DNA of 64,000 bases from Cryptomeria japonica (Eukaryota; Streptophyta; Pinopsida; Cupressales; Cupressaceae), in assembly GCF_030272615.1 (NCBI RefSeq), contig NC_081406.1, forward strand, positions 188,156,391 through 188,220,390. Direction: 5' to 3'. Positions 46,855 to 58,840 of this stretch are shown here, piece by piece. Each line of letters begins with the position of its first letter. Position 1 is the first letter of the stretch. A program made the position numbers and the translations under genes. The notes beneath the pieces are model-generated. The model was not told where the DNA came from and made no database searches. It saw nothing but the letters and a program-made list of their open reading frames with translations.

Positions 46855-49787
46855 ATGGCTTCCTCTGCTCCCGGATTCATTGCAAACCCTATTGTTATTG
46901 AAATCGTTATACGCCCTAGGCTCGTATTCAAGATTATTCTCAAAGTAGAAAAATAGGATGATACCCTAGGTGCATTTTCTAAAATCCCTAAAGGAGTTGC
47001 ATATGCAGAAGACCCAATAATTTACATACATTGCCACATTGAGGAACTAGGTTCAGATGAAATCATGAAAATGTATAAAAATGTGATTTGTGATGAAAGT
47101 GGAATTGTAAAACTAGAACATAAAGTTATTGAAACCCTAGGTTTTGTGTAAATCCTTTACATTCCGGAATTTCCTAAGGAGGTTGTGAGGATTGTACTCA
47201 GTAGAGTTCATGGAGAATTCTTTTGGTTAGACTCTATCCATATGATCACTAGAGAAGCAGTTAAGGCTGTGACTGGCCTACCTTCCGTCGGTAGTAGGCC
47301 AGATAAGACCAAGAAAATTTCAAACAATACAGTGATGACTTTAACTGGTGCAACCTATGACAGTAGATCCCTAAGAGTTAATGATGTGAAAAATGACAAT
47401 GTTAGATTTATTAGCATGATCTTAGGATACAAAACCACACATGCTAACCGACTGAACTCAGTTTCCAGTCTATGCATCAAGAGTGCATATGATATGGTCA
47501 ACAATGATGCTAAAATAGATGTATGTGAGTGGTTGAAAGATGAATTGATTGATAATTTGAAGAAAATCAAAGGAGATAAGAAAGGTACTTTCAGATTTGG
47601 CAATCTTCTTGTATGCCTAATGCTATATCTTACTAAGGAGGTCCCCGGTATAGGAAGGAAAGACTTTGGTTATTACATATTGGTAGGTAAATAATTGTTG
47701 GATATCTTCATCGACATGGGAACAGATAGGGAAAATAAAATAATTGAATATTTCCAAGCATTTAAGGCTAAAATGAAGACTAGGGAAAGGCTACCTCAGA
47801 GTATTGTAGACAAGTATCAAAAAGAAATTTGTTTTGTAATCAAGAAAGATAAAATTTGGATGGAGGCAGTTCTTCCTAGAACTATTTGGGTGATAGAGAT
47901 GGGTTATGAGGCTAATGTGAACATTATTGAGACATATTTTAAAGCCCTACTTGAAGCCCCTAGAGAACCAGAGGAAAAGGTGTTTGGTAATGCTGAAACC
48001 ATTGAAAGTGGGGTGCAAACATTGAAATAGAGAAAGAGAAGGGAGAAATATATCAGAAGTGCAACAATACAGGTGAAATAAATCAAGGAAAACATAATGA
48101 ATATCACCGGTATCAAAGAAAGTGACTGGGAAGGGTTACAACCAGAAGCTCACATCTCACCAGTTGGAACTTCATCAGAAAGTGAAATCCCAACTAAGTT
48201 TAAAAGAATAGAAAGGAAGAGAAAACCTTCATGGGTACCCTCTCCTACACCTAAAAAGGCAAGAAAGAAACAATAGGCAGTGGGGCCCCCAACAAAGAAA
48301 ATGATGCCCAAGAAGAAAAAGGAATAATAGGTTATCCCTCCTCTTGACAATCTATTGAATGAAATAACGAATGATGGAAATTTATCAAATGTTAGCAAAT
48401 TATATGATACATTTACTAATGAAGAAAAGGAAAGCATAGAAAACAATATCATCTTACACCTAGACATTTATAAGAAAGTTTTGATAGAGGTGGTAGATGA
48501 TTTACCTAGTGAATTGTATAGGCGGCTTGATGCTAAAAGGATAACCATTATGGAACTAGACAAGAAAATAAAGATTGAGAAATTTCTAGTTGTTCACCCT
48601 GTTAAATTAGTGGAAGAAATTGATGACCTGATCAACGAAGCTAATAGAACAATATTTTCTAGTGGTCATCGACATTTAAGTCTAATGGTCAACAGAGTTA
48701 ATGAGATATCAGAAGAGATAGAAGATAAATGGGACATATTCTTTATGGAGAAGGAGAAACAAGAAGGGGTCAAAAGACCTAAAGCTTTTAAGGTATACCA
48801 AAAGGATAAAGAAAAGGGAAAAGGAAAGGTAGGTGGACAACCAAATATAAAAGTGACAGACAATTTACCACCACCTACTGTTACTCCACCGATTTAGACA
48901 GATGCAACATTGACTACTAAGGATGTGGAGACTCCACATGAGGATACAAATCCTGAATCATAAATCCTATACACAATGAACATTGATACCCAGGAGGTCA
49001 ATATTGTTGTTGATAAGGAGACCACTGGTGAGAAGAAAGATATGGCTATTGAGCCACCAGCTGAAAATATTGAGGTAGAGACACATATAGAACAAACAGT
49101 GGAACATATTGAGATTGGAATAGTGACTATACCATTGATGCAAACATTGAAAAACCAATAGATGGGATACTAGCTGCAGAAAATACAGAGAAGCCTACTG
49201 AGTCATCGATAGTGAACACTGTAGAAGTACAGACAGAGAAACCGATAGTAGAGAGCACAGTGAAACCCACTGAGAAACAGGTAGAGAAAAAGGTTGAGTC
49301 ACAGGTACATATAGAGACAGTGCCACCGGCAACAACTGAGAAGCCTAAACCTTTGCTGATAGAAATGCAGACACAAACTAACCCACAAAAGGTCAAGGCA
49401 AGCAAAGTGGTTGCTCACATCGACAACATGGAGATTGTTAAGGTAATTGGACAGTCATCTGGTACTTCCATGATTGAATTCAAACCAACAAATGTAACTG
49501 AGGTATTATTGGACTCTATTAAGAAAATTACTGATTGCAATGCATTGGCCTATAAGGATATAGATGATACCATCCCCATTCTTAAATTTATTTCACCCAA
49601 GTGCAATGTAGAAAATAAAGATTCCTTGAGTCAATTAGACACATTGTCTAATTACATCACCGACAACATATTGACTGTTGATCAAATAAATGAAGAGATA
49701 TTTAAAGAGAAAATGGATAAGGAAAAAGAGAAATTCTTTGATGAGACAATAAAGAAGTGCTTGGGACACATTGATGATGAATACTAA
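46855..49787 (+). pseudogene. Element A ORF2: long unknown protein in place of pol
   Basis: Starts MASSAPGFIANPIV. No protease, integrase or RT motif is seen. Segments shared with element B: IPKGVAYAEDPIIY...HIEELGS; EVVRIVLSRVHGEFFWLDS then ITREAVKAVTGLP; the FGNLLVCLMLYL region; SIVDKYQKEICFVI and KIWMEAV; MGYEANV. A basic segment (KRIERKRKP, PTPKKARKK, PKKKKE) follows. Next is a helical domain (48355-48860: YDTFTNEEKESIENNI, LPSELYRRLDAKR), a Pro/Thr/Glu-rich linker with repeated VEK/PTEK words (49210-49340), and a C-terminal helix ending HIDDEY. Stops at 46951, 47149, 47692, 48028, 48274, 48328 and 48895, and a shift near 49160. I do not recognise the family. Confidence 0.7.
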
Positions 49788-49820
49788 GAGGGTGGGCGAA
49801 TTAGTATACCAAAAAATACT
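49788..49820 (-). repeat. Distal end of element B 3' LTR, split off by the gypsy insertion
   Basis: The minus strand reads ACTAATTCGCCCACCCTCTT, the usual LTR-end block. Together with 57669-58825 it forms one LTR interrupted at the ATACT duplication. The last ~20 bases (to ..ACA) are missing at the junction with element A near 49787. Confidence 0.7.
49816..49820. repeat. Target-site duplication ATACT, left copy
   Basis: ATACT is repeated at 57664-57668, immediately after the 3' LTR. Confidence 0.9.
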
Positions 49821-51047
49821 TGTAGCATCCTAAAATTGCGACACTTGCAATTTCGACTGCATTTGGGTCTTCACGATGGCGATGCAACACGGAACCTGAA
49901 TGGAGGCCTCGAACCCTGTTTATGACACCAAAAACTGCATTTTTCAAGCACCCTGGCCTGATCCTCCTTGCACCCCGCTGTCCCTGGAGGTGGGACCATG
50001 GTGCCCAGTGCCCTGGTCCTTTAGGACTAGGGCGCCCAACGCCCTGGTCCCTGGCCCTATTTTGGGCCCGGTCTCCTATGGGGCTTCAGGTCTTTATGTT
50101 TGCAATTTGGAAAATAATATTTCCTGGTCAGCCTAAGGTCGGGAAAATCAGTCTTTCAACCCTAATTGACAAGTATATAAACTACATTTCCTCTCCCATT
50201 TTGGTAGATGGAAAAAAGGCGGAAACGATATTCGAACATTCAAGCATCCAAGCATTCAAGCATTCCTTCAAGCAATTGAGCATTCTAAGTCTCCATTCAA
50301 GGCTAAGTGTTGCATTCAAGACAAGGATTCAACCATTGAAGAGGAGATCACATACAACATACAACATACAACATACAACAACATCTACACCTTCGCATGT
50401 AAGAATACAAACATTCTTACAACAAGGAACTAGTACTTGTTTTACATTACAAACATTTACATTTACAGCATTCTCATTTCTTGGTTAATTCCAAAACCGG
50501 GGTTTGACCTAAAGGCAAACCCCTCATCCCTAACCCCCCAATCGTCCTCTCTTTTTTGTGTGTAGGTTGCAGGTACGCGGCTGTAATTGGAGATCTGGAA
50601 TCCTTGTGCAGAGACGAACAGATCCACCTTCGTTTCGCGGATTTTTCGGAGGACCGTGTGCACGCCGGGCGCCATCGTCCCGTCAACTTTCACTCAAATT
50701 TGTAGAACAACACCGTCTCGACATTTTACTGCTAATTCCAGGTCCGCAGCTTCATCCCGTATCCCTATCTCTGTTTATAAGAGAATCTTTCCTACTTTAC
50801 ATGCATTCCTAGTTCAATCATTCCATCTACATTTCTTTACAAAAGAGGGTATCCTTGCTATCACAACCCTTGAAACTCATATAGAATCCAATCTTGCATT
50901 GCATGGGATTGGATCTTGTGGGTTCAACCCCTCTTTTGAATGTAAAGTCTCCCCTAAGTGAAAACCATCAACCCTAGTGACTCTCCCTTCTCTCTCCTTG
51001 GAGTTGGGGAGGGGAGAACGACTAGGGTTCGATTTTTCTGCTTTACA
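49821..51047 (+). repeat. 5' LTR of the TR-GAG-like element
   Basis: TGTAGCATCC...GCTTTACA, 1227 bp. Holds two units of the GGACCATGGTGCCCAGTGCC-type module (49983-50050) and the GGACCGTGTGCACGCCGGGC module (50650-50681). A TATA-like TATATAAAC lies at 50173. Open frames inside (49922-50488, 50587-50961) recur in the 3' LTR and are not genes. Confidence 0.9.
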
Positions 51048-51050
51048 TTT

Positions 51051-51070
51051 TGGTGAACCCGACATGAACA
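51051..51070 (+). promoter_or_regulatory. Primer-binding site of the TR-GAG-like element
   Basis: TGGTGAACCCGACATGAACA lies three bases after the LTR, with the same core as at 2947 and 8131. Confidence 0.8.
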
Positions 51071-52231
51071 TCCTCATTCTGATTATTCATGGTTAGATCT
51101 GAAAATTTTGCTTCCTTAATTACATTTACATGTTTGATCTTTTGCAAATTTTAGAGGCTAATTGCATAAAAACCCTAAAATTTTCTTTTTAGTAATTAAA
51201 CTTGTGAAATGTTTAATTGTTAATGCTTGTTTCAGATCTACCCTTCTATTGCAAATTGTCAATTCATATTTGTGCTTTAATTTTGAAAATTAAGTGGTTA
51301 AATGTCAAAACCCTAATTTTTAAAACCTTCTTGATTCAACCTTTGACTGATAATTTCACTAATCAAAACACCTCCAAATCGGCTGTAATTTTGGATTCCG
51401 CAATAAAATCACAATATCTTTCATCCCTGAAAATTTGGAAACAAGTTGCGAGGACCGTGTGCACCCCGAGTGCCATCGTCCCCGACATTTTTTCTGAAAT
51501 TTCGGGAGCTAGGTCTTACTGTATTTTTCTGCTAAAATCCAGAATTTTGGCCGATTTTATCAATTTTAACACCTTCAAAATTAAAGTCAAAGTTGGTCTA
51601 GCGATTGCTTGGATTGAGGATTCTAATCATTCAAAAACCATTGAAATTAAAATTCCTATCAAAATTGTGTTTCTTGCTGTCCTAAATCTGAAAAGTGTGT
51701 TAGCATTCATTCGAAATTTCAGTGCCTTATTCAAATTCTTGCAATTTGTGACTTTTGAAATTAAGTGTTTAATTGCAACAACCTTGATTTCCACTTTCAA
51801 AATTGAATTTTGCATTAAATCGAGTCAAATTTTAAATTTCAAAACTTGCATTGCTTTCAACATTCCCTCTAAAATCATAAAATTCAAAATTTCAGTTTCC
51901 CTCTCTTTTCCAAAATTCAAATTTTACATTTTTCAACAATCTTGGTAGGGTTCAATTTTGAGATTGCAACTTTAATTTGGCCTATCTACAGATCGTAAAA
52001 TCACTCAATTTTTTCAGATTGGCTTTAAAATCATCATAACTTTCATCCCTGAAAATTTCGAAAAAAGTTGCGAGGACCGTGTGCACTCCGTTCGCCACGG
52101 TCCCGGACATTTTTTCCAAAATTTTGGGAGATTGTCCTGATTGCATTTAACAGCTTAAATCTAGGAGATTGACTGGTTTTATTGAAATTTGCTACCTCTA
52201 AAATTCAAAATCTTCTCTCTTTCTTTAGTGC
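51071..52231 (+). other. Leader of the TR-GAG-like element with two copies of a GC-rich module
   Basis: AT-rich leader of about 1.16 kb. The module occurs at 51451-51483 and 52073-52104, each inside a conserved ~110-bp block (TTTCATCCCTGAAAATTT...AAGTTGCGAGGACC...GACATTTTTTC...GGGAG). A 243-codon frame (51217-51948) crosses one copy, has no domain and is probably chance. Confidence 0.65.
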
Positions 52232-55200
52232 ATGAGTTTTACAACAATAAGCCCTACTTACACTATTCTCGTTAGACGAAGCCTTAGAATTAAGTCTTTC
52301 CAAGGTGTAATTACCGAGGAGCTGGAACCTAATTTGAATGGCCTTTTTAACGAGGACATGGGTAATTCCTCCAATCCTCTTAATGACGAAGAAGCTCTCC
52401 ATGAGGTTTCTGTAGAACAACTTTCAAAATTGGATAACCAATTTGATGATTTTCGACAATGGATGTCTCAAGAATACCCCGATAGTCAAGCTCTTCCTTT
52501 AATTGAGGGTCTAAAACGTATGCTTCAAAGTGATAAGAATGGAATTGATATTTTGCATGGTATTGCACACATTGTGGATTCGAATGTGATGCCTATGAAG
52601 AGTTGTGCCGAAACCTTAGGTTTTACACAACCTCATATTGAAGTTAATCATTCTATTCCTTTGACGACTCCTATTGCTAGTATACCTACTTTTACATCAA
52701 ACATAATGACTACTTCAACACAAGATATTCCTCCTATGATCACTAGTCATGGGGGAAATCCTTTGTATTCAATTAACCCTCTTCCTTCATTCAATCTGAC
52801 TTCTTCATTCATTCCTTCAATAAGTGTTCCTATTATATCACCACAAATGAACGTGACGCAAGGGGGCAATTCGTTTTCCATTCCTCCTTGTAGTGTTCCT
52901 CCTTTCCAATCATCTCCTATGACTAACTATCATAGTGTCCCACCACCTTACTCTCTACCTTCTTTCAATAACATAACACCTCCATCACAATCTAACACGT
53001 CTAATATGAACTCTTCGACTGAAGCGACCATTAACAATCTTGCACAAACTGTCTCTTCTTTACAGCAACAAATTGCCTCTATGAATCAATCTAAGTTTAG
53101 TGTGCCCACATTTGATGTCACGAGCCCACTTTCTCTTGACATTGTTCGAGCTATCCCCCCTAAACATGTTGAAATTCCACATTTGGAACTTTATAATGGT
53201 AAGGGTGATCCTCTAACACATGTTAAGACCTTTCAAACAATATGTACTGATTTTGCTTATGACCAAAGGTTGCTTGCAAAATTGTTGTCTAGAACATTAA
53301 GAGACAAAGCCCTACAATGGTATTGCTCGTTGCCTTCTTATTCTATTTCTTCTTTCGAACAACTTGCAAATGCTTTTATTCAACAATTTCAAAACAATAT
53401 AAGTCCTAAGGTTACTTTGATTGATTTAATGCATTGTAAACAAGGTGTTAAAGAAAAAGTGACTGATTTCATTGGTAGATATAAGCATTTGTATGCTCAA
53501 ATTTCTTTTCCAGTGCCTGACAATGATATTCAAAGAATCTTTATTTCTAATTTACAAAAAGATATTAGAGAAAAACTCCTATTTTCTGAGTTTACTTCTT
53601 TCCAACAGTTGTGCGCAACTCTTCACAATTATCAACTGACTGTGAGTCAAATGGAACAAGCAAATCCTATGGCTCCGAGTGATAAGGGTGATAGTAGTCA
53701 ACAACCATTTGGGAAGTTTAAATTGAACAGAGAGTCCATTAAATTCAATGAAAACATCATCAACAACAATGTGAATGCAGCATCAGGTGTGCTTCCTATT
53801 TCTAAATTTTTCAAGAAAGAAATAAAGTTTACTCCTTTGAATGAATCATTGCATAGTATTATGAATAAGTTATTGGAACAAAATGTGCTTACTCTTCCTC
53901 CTATAAGGCAAATAGATCCTGCAAAGATTAATTCGCCCTATTTTGATAACAAATCTTTTTGTCAATTCCATCGTCATCCTGGGCATGATACTGAAAAATG
54001 TTTTGCTTTGAAGGGTAAAATTCAAGATTTGATTGATAATAATACTATCTTTGTTTCTGGTGTGAATGATAAAGGCAACACATCTGTAGCCCCTCCTAAC
54101 CAAAATCTTCAGATTTTTACTAATCCATTGCCTTCTCATACCTCTAATGCGATTGATACTACTGATTCCTCTGTCTCACCTGATGATCTCGTGTCTATGA
54201 CTCCGAATGTGATTAACTTTGTAGAGCAGCAGAAAATCCCTAAAGAACGTTCCATCACCTTTGATTCCAGTGAAACTATCAGGGCACCTGATGGTCCTTT
54301 ATATATAGTTGCAAAAGTCAAGAATACACCTTGCCATGGAGTGCTTATTGATCCTTCTTGCATGGTTAATATCATTACTGAAGAATTTCTTTTTACTTTG
54401 CAATTGAATCAAGTGATCTATGACGAAACAAATGTGGTTGTGAAACTATTTGATGCATTTTCTTCTCCTACAATTGGTTCTATTATATTACCTATTGAGG
54501 TCCATAACAAATCCCTTGATGTGGACTTCGCTATTATTCCATCATCCGAACAATTTCGTGTGAAGCTAGGCTATCCTTGGTTGTCTTCCATGAAAGCTAT
54601 TGCTTCTCCTATTCATAAGTGTTTGAAATTTCCCCATAATGGTGAAGTTGTTACTGTCAATCATAGTCTCTTTAAACCAGCTGAAAGAACTTCTAGTGTT
54701 CCTATTGATTACTTTTGGCCTAAACAATTTCAGTCTCTTCCTCCGCGAAGTGATCATCTTTTCAAATCTTATCAAAAGTGGAAAAAAGATATGATCCTAT
54801 CTCTAAGTGAACCTAGAACACCCAAACTTGATATTCCTATCATTCTTAAGAAGGAAGTTCTTCCTTTGAAAGATAAAACTAATGTCTTTCCTCAAGAAGA
54901 TTCCCAACCCATCCCTATGGATGTAATTATGCCTATATCTAATAAACTTCCTAAAAGTAGACCTATACCTCCTCGTCATGATGGACTTGGTCTCCTTCCT
55001 AAACCAAATATTCCTCCTTTGTATGGAGCAGTTCCTCCTCCTTCTTCTTATGGAGAGAAGAGACCTTCCTCTTCTCCTATTATTCAACCTAAGAGACCAC
55101 AACCTAAACACCCAAGTGATAAGGATGAGAACATTCCTCCTCCTCAATCTTCTCAACTTCCTACTAAGACTAGACGAAATCATTCTGCACGTGAATGCTG

Positions 55201-55669
55201 ACGAAAGTGTCATCTTAGAGCTCAGGCAGTTGCTTCTCAAACCTTGCAATCCCAAAAAACACCTTCAACTAATATTATTCCATTTTCTCCTCAGCCGAAG
55301 ATTGAGCCAAAATCTCCTAAACATAAGATGCATTATGGTCTTGACCCTGTGTGAGTTAAAGATCCTATTTTTATAAATCTTGATGATGATATAGATGAAA
55401 ATATTATTCATGATGAAAATATTACTCCTGCTCATTCTGATAGTGAATATGAGTATGTTGATGTTGATAACCATTTATCTAACAAATTTTCTAAAGCACT
55501 TATCCTAGCTCCTAGACAAGAACAACGTGGCTCGGAACATGAACATAGCCCTTGTTTGGATCTTGTGATAGCTCCATCTGCTGTGTTGGATGTTCTTCCT
55601 CTAGCGTGTTCCCTGCCTTCCCGAAATATTGATCAGCAAGATCGGGGGGTAGATGACGTGCTAGACTAG
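52232..55669 (+). CDS. Gag plus protease-like polyprotein of the TR-GAG-like element
   Basis: Starts MSFTTISPTYTILVRR. Open for 989 codons to TGA at 55199, then continues in frame past that stop and another TGA near 55351 to TAG at 55667 (1145 codons in all). Order: Pro/Ser/Thr-rich N-terminus (residues ~140-280), short coiled coil (ATINNLAQTVSSLQQQIASM), Gag core (~306-400: IPHLELYNGKGDPLTHVKTF, ALQWYCSLPS, FEQLANAFIQQF), zinc finger CQFHRHPGHDTEKC (~577-590, CX2HX4HX4C), and a protease-like block (~700-800). In that block the catalytic region reads IDPSCMVNII instead of IDGGSxxN, so activity is doubtful. LGYPWLSSMKAI follows, then a GLG motif (HDGLGLLPKP, ~914) and a Pro-rich tail. The acidic C-terminal extension has no known domain. 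The first 989 codons are intact. Confidence 0.82.
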
Positions 55670-56390
55670 TTTCATTAGCAGATTCTCTCCTCCTCTCTTT
55701 TGTTACTTCTTCTATGTGTTATTCTCATTCTTCTATTTGTTGTCCTTAGTGTTGTCTACTTGGGGACGATGCAAAACATTGAGATCTCTTTTGGTCTCTC
55801 TCATGTTGACTCAAAAGACACATGTGTTCCCTTCTTCTAGGTGACCTTCCTTGATTGGGGAATGAAGAACAATTATGCATACATACATATGATATACATG
55901 AATTATCATACAGCATACTGACCTTGAGGAAAGCGAAGTCACCTTGTACTTTGTGTTTTGTGTCTATTATCCTTGGGATTATCTCACACTTGGGGGCTAA
56001 ATCCTTGCGATAACGTGCTCCTTTCTCATTTCTTATATGTATCACTACCTAAAAGCAATCACCCCCGGTAAGGCATGTACGATCACTTTAACGTAGGGGG
56101 GCATACATCCCGTTCATATCTTTTCAAGATACTTGAAAATTTCTTGACAAATTTAGCTTTGCCTTGAAAATTTTTGATATCTTTCTTGTATGACTCATAG
56201 TGAGGGAACCTTACTACTGACAGTCATGGTTCTCCCTCATGATCTTCCCTTTTACTTTGTCAATCGAAGTCATAAGATCCTTAGTCCACTGGGGGCTTGG
56301 TGTATCTTGCCTCCTTGACGTGGTGAAAGTTTTTCAATGTTGTTTCCTTGTACTTTACCGGAAGTATGAGCGTACGCTTATACTCCTGCT
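55670..56390 (+). other. 3' untranslated region of the TR-GAG-like element
   Basis: No gene. Two GTGGGGGCT/TTGGGGGCT-type words (55988, 56288) resemble the polypurine tract. Confidence 0.6.
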
Positions 56391-56405
56391 AAAGTGGGGG
56401 CTAAA
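56391..56405 (+). promoter_or_regulatory. Polypurine tract of the TR-GAG-like element
   Basis: AAAGTGGGGGCTAAA abuts TGTAGCATCC and is identical to 1290-1304. Confidence 0.85.
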
Positions 56406-57663
56406 TGTAGCATCCTAAAATTGTGACACTTGCAATTTTGACTGCATTTGGGTCTTCACAATGGCGATGCAACACAGAACCTGAATGGAGACCCCGAAAC
56501 CTCTTTATGACACCAAAAACTGCATTTTTCAAGCACCCTGGCCTGATCCTCCTTGCACCCCGCTGTCCCTAGAGGTGGGACCATGGCGCCCAGTGCCCTG
56601 GTCCTTCAGGACTAGGGTGCCCAGTGCCCTGGTCCCCCAGGACCATGGCGCCCAGTGCCCTGGTCCCTAGCCCTATTTTGGGCCCGGTCTCCTATGGGGC
56701 TTCGAGTCTTTATGTTTGCAATTTGGAAAATAATATTTCCTGGTCGGCCTAAGGTCGGGAAAATCAGTCTTTCAACCCTAATTGACAAGTATATAAACTA
56801 CATTTCCTCTCCCATTTTGGTAGATGGAAGAAAGGTGGAAATGATATTCGAACATTCAAGCATCCAAGCATTCAAGCATTCCTTCAAGCAATTGAGCATT
56901 CTAAGTCTCCATTCAAGGCTAAGTGTTGCATTCAAGACAAGGATTCAACCATTGAAGAGGAGATCACATACAACATACAACATACAATATACAACAACAT
57001 CTACACCTTCGCATATAAGAATACAAACATTCTTACAACAAGGTACTAGTACTTGTTTTACATTACAAACATTTACATTTACAGCATTCTCATTTCTTGG
57101 TTAATTCCAAAACTGGGGTTTGACCTAAAGGCAAACCCCTCATCCCTAACCCCCCAATCATCCTCTCTTTTCTGTGTGTAGGTTGCAGGTACGCAGCTGT
57201 AATTGGAGATATGGAATCCTTGTGCAGAGACGAATAGATCCACCTTCGTTTCGCGGATTTTTTGGAGGACCGTGTGCACGCCGGGTGCCATCGTCCCGTT
57301 AACTTTCACTCAAATTTGCAGAACAACACTGTCTCAACATTTTAATGCTAATTCCAGGTCCGCAGCTTCATCCCGTATCCCTATCTCTGTTTATAAGCGA
57401 ATCTTTCCTACTTTACATGCATTCCTAGTTCAATCATTCCATCTACATTTCTTTACAAAAGAGGGTATCCTTGCTATCACAACCCTTGAAACTCATATAG
57501 AATCCAATCTTGCATTGCGTGGGATTGGATCTTGTGGGTTCAACCCCTCTTTTGAATGTAAAGTCTCCCCTAAGTGAAAACCATCAACCCTAGTGACTCT
57601 CCCTTCTCTCTCCTTGGAGTTGGGGAGGGGAGAACGACTAGGGTTTGATTTTTCCGCTTTACA
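56406..57663 (+). repeat. 3' LTR of the TR-GAG-like element
   Basis: 1258 bp, same as 49821-51047 but with three instead of two units of the 31-bp GGACCATGGCGCCCAGTGCC module (56578-56668). That accounts for the 31-bp length difference. Confidence 0.9.
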
Positions 57664-57668
57664 ATACT
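57664..57668. repeat. Target-site duplication ATACT, right copy
   Basis: Matches 49816-49820. The interrupted minus-strand LTR resumes immediately after it. Confidence 0.9.
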
Positions 57669-58825
57669 GTACTTAAACACTTTAATAGTCTGACAGTAAA
57701 CCGGTAAAATAGTTTAACAAACAAACTGTTTAACACACATGAAAACCAAATAGCAAATAAGGCATTCACCCATAGAAGCACAATGACCATAACACAAGAG
57801 ATTTTGATGTGGAAACCCAAATGGAAAAAACCACGATGAGATGAAACTCACAAGTAACTATCTACAGAATAGTAACCAGACCGGTTAAGGTCATACAATG
57901 TTCTTTACCAGAATAGATCCTATTAGGAATCTCAGTCTTAGTTAGGAGATAAGTTCAATTAAAGACTACCTTGTGAGAGGATTTTAGATCCACATATGTG
58001 AACCACCTTGTTAGAGGATTTACAAAGGCTTTTTTGGGCCTACCCGGTTAAGGGTTTTTGACTTGTCAAAGATGTGAGTAATCAACAAGTGAATGATCTA
58101 GCAAATGGCACAGTCTGCTTGATTAGATCCATTGTAGCTCATAGATAATGCTCTTCAGCATTACTTTAGTCTTCAGTAAATCCACACTCTACAGACTAGA
58201 TCTTCTCAGTTAAGATCACACATACAAGAGCTTCAAAAATAACCACCAAAACCTAACAGCTACTCTCATACATATGCATACAAAACCCTAGACATGATGT
58301 CCTAAAAAGGAATCTGATTTCATGTCAGTCCAATAGGATTACATTGCAAGTTCCTAGGTTCATTGTATCTAGACACATTTGATAACACGACACAAAATCA
58401 CCATCAAAGTGTCGGTGGATGGTAATTCATCACAAAAATATGCCGGTTGGTAACTCATCACAGAGTATTACCGGTTTATACAACTTTTTTGGTTACCAGT
58501 TGGTAACTCAGAGTAATACCGGTTTAACAAATGATTGGTTGACAAAAAATTGAAGACTGGGAAAAAGATAACTACCGCTTCTGGCTCCTTTGCTCTACTC
58601 CACTTGAAATCCTTAAACTGTTTGATCTCTCTATGTCTCTTGGGTCTTTATACCACTTAAGATCGGTAAACTCTTTCTTCATAACTTCAATAGTCTAAAG
58701 ACTACAACATGATACCAGTTTGGAACAATTACCGGTTGAGCATAATTCATACATTTACAAAGTGATCTCATGGCAAGTGTGTGTCCATCAATGACAATCA
58801 CAACACAATCATCAAAATGCCAACA
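57669..58825 (-). repeat. 3' LTR of two-ORF copia-type element B
   Basis: On the minus strand it begins TGTTGGCATTTTGATG at 58825 and runs left to the gypsy insertion. It is rich in ACCGGTT words and carries the GGTTTTTTCCATTTGGGTTTCC block (reversed, 57813-57835). Confidence 0.8.
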
Positions 58826-58840
58826 ATCTCCCCCTTTGGC
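58826..58840 (-). promoter_or_regulatory. Polypurine tract of element B
   Basis: The minus strand reads GCCAAAGGGGGAGAT directly before the LTR start. Confidence 0.85.

Larger units (their letters stand above)
49821..57663 (+). mobile_element. Complete non-autonomous gypsy element with Gag-Pro-like ORF only (TR-GAG-like)
   Basis: LTRs 49821-51047 and 56406-57663, primer-binding site 51051, polypurine tract 56391-56405 and perfect ATACT duplications define a whole 7843-bp insertion. It has one long frame (52232-55669). No RT, RNase H or integrase motif occurs anywhere in it, so it needs proteins from another gypsy element. It sits inside the LTR of two-ORF element B and is therefore younger than element B. 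The LTRs differ by one 31-bp unit and scattered substitutions. Confidence 0.9.

Noticed and set aside
49922-50488. 188-codon frame, with 56655-57104 in the other LTR
   Set aside because: LTR-internal, different start in the two LTRs, low complexity; chance frame.
50587-50961. 124-codon frame repeated at 57203-57577
   Set aside because: Conserved only because LTRs are duplicated at integration; no domain.
51217-51948. 243-codon plus-strand frame in the gypsy leader
   Set aside because: Crosses the non-coding GC-rich module, Lys/Ile/Phe-biased from AT-rich DNA, no family match.
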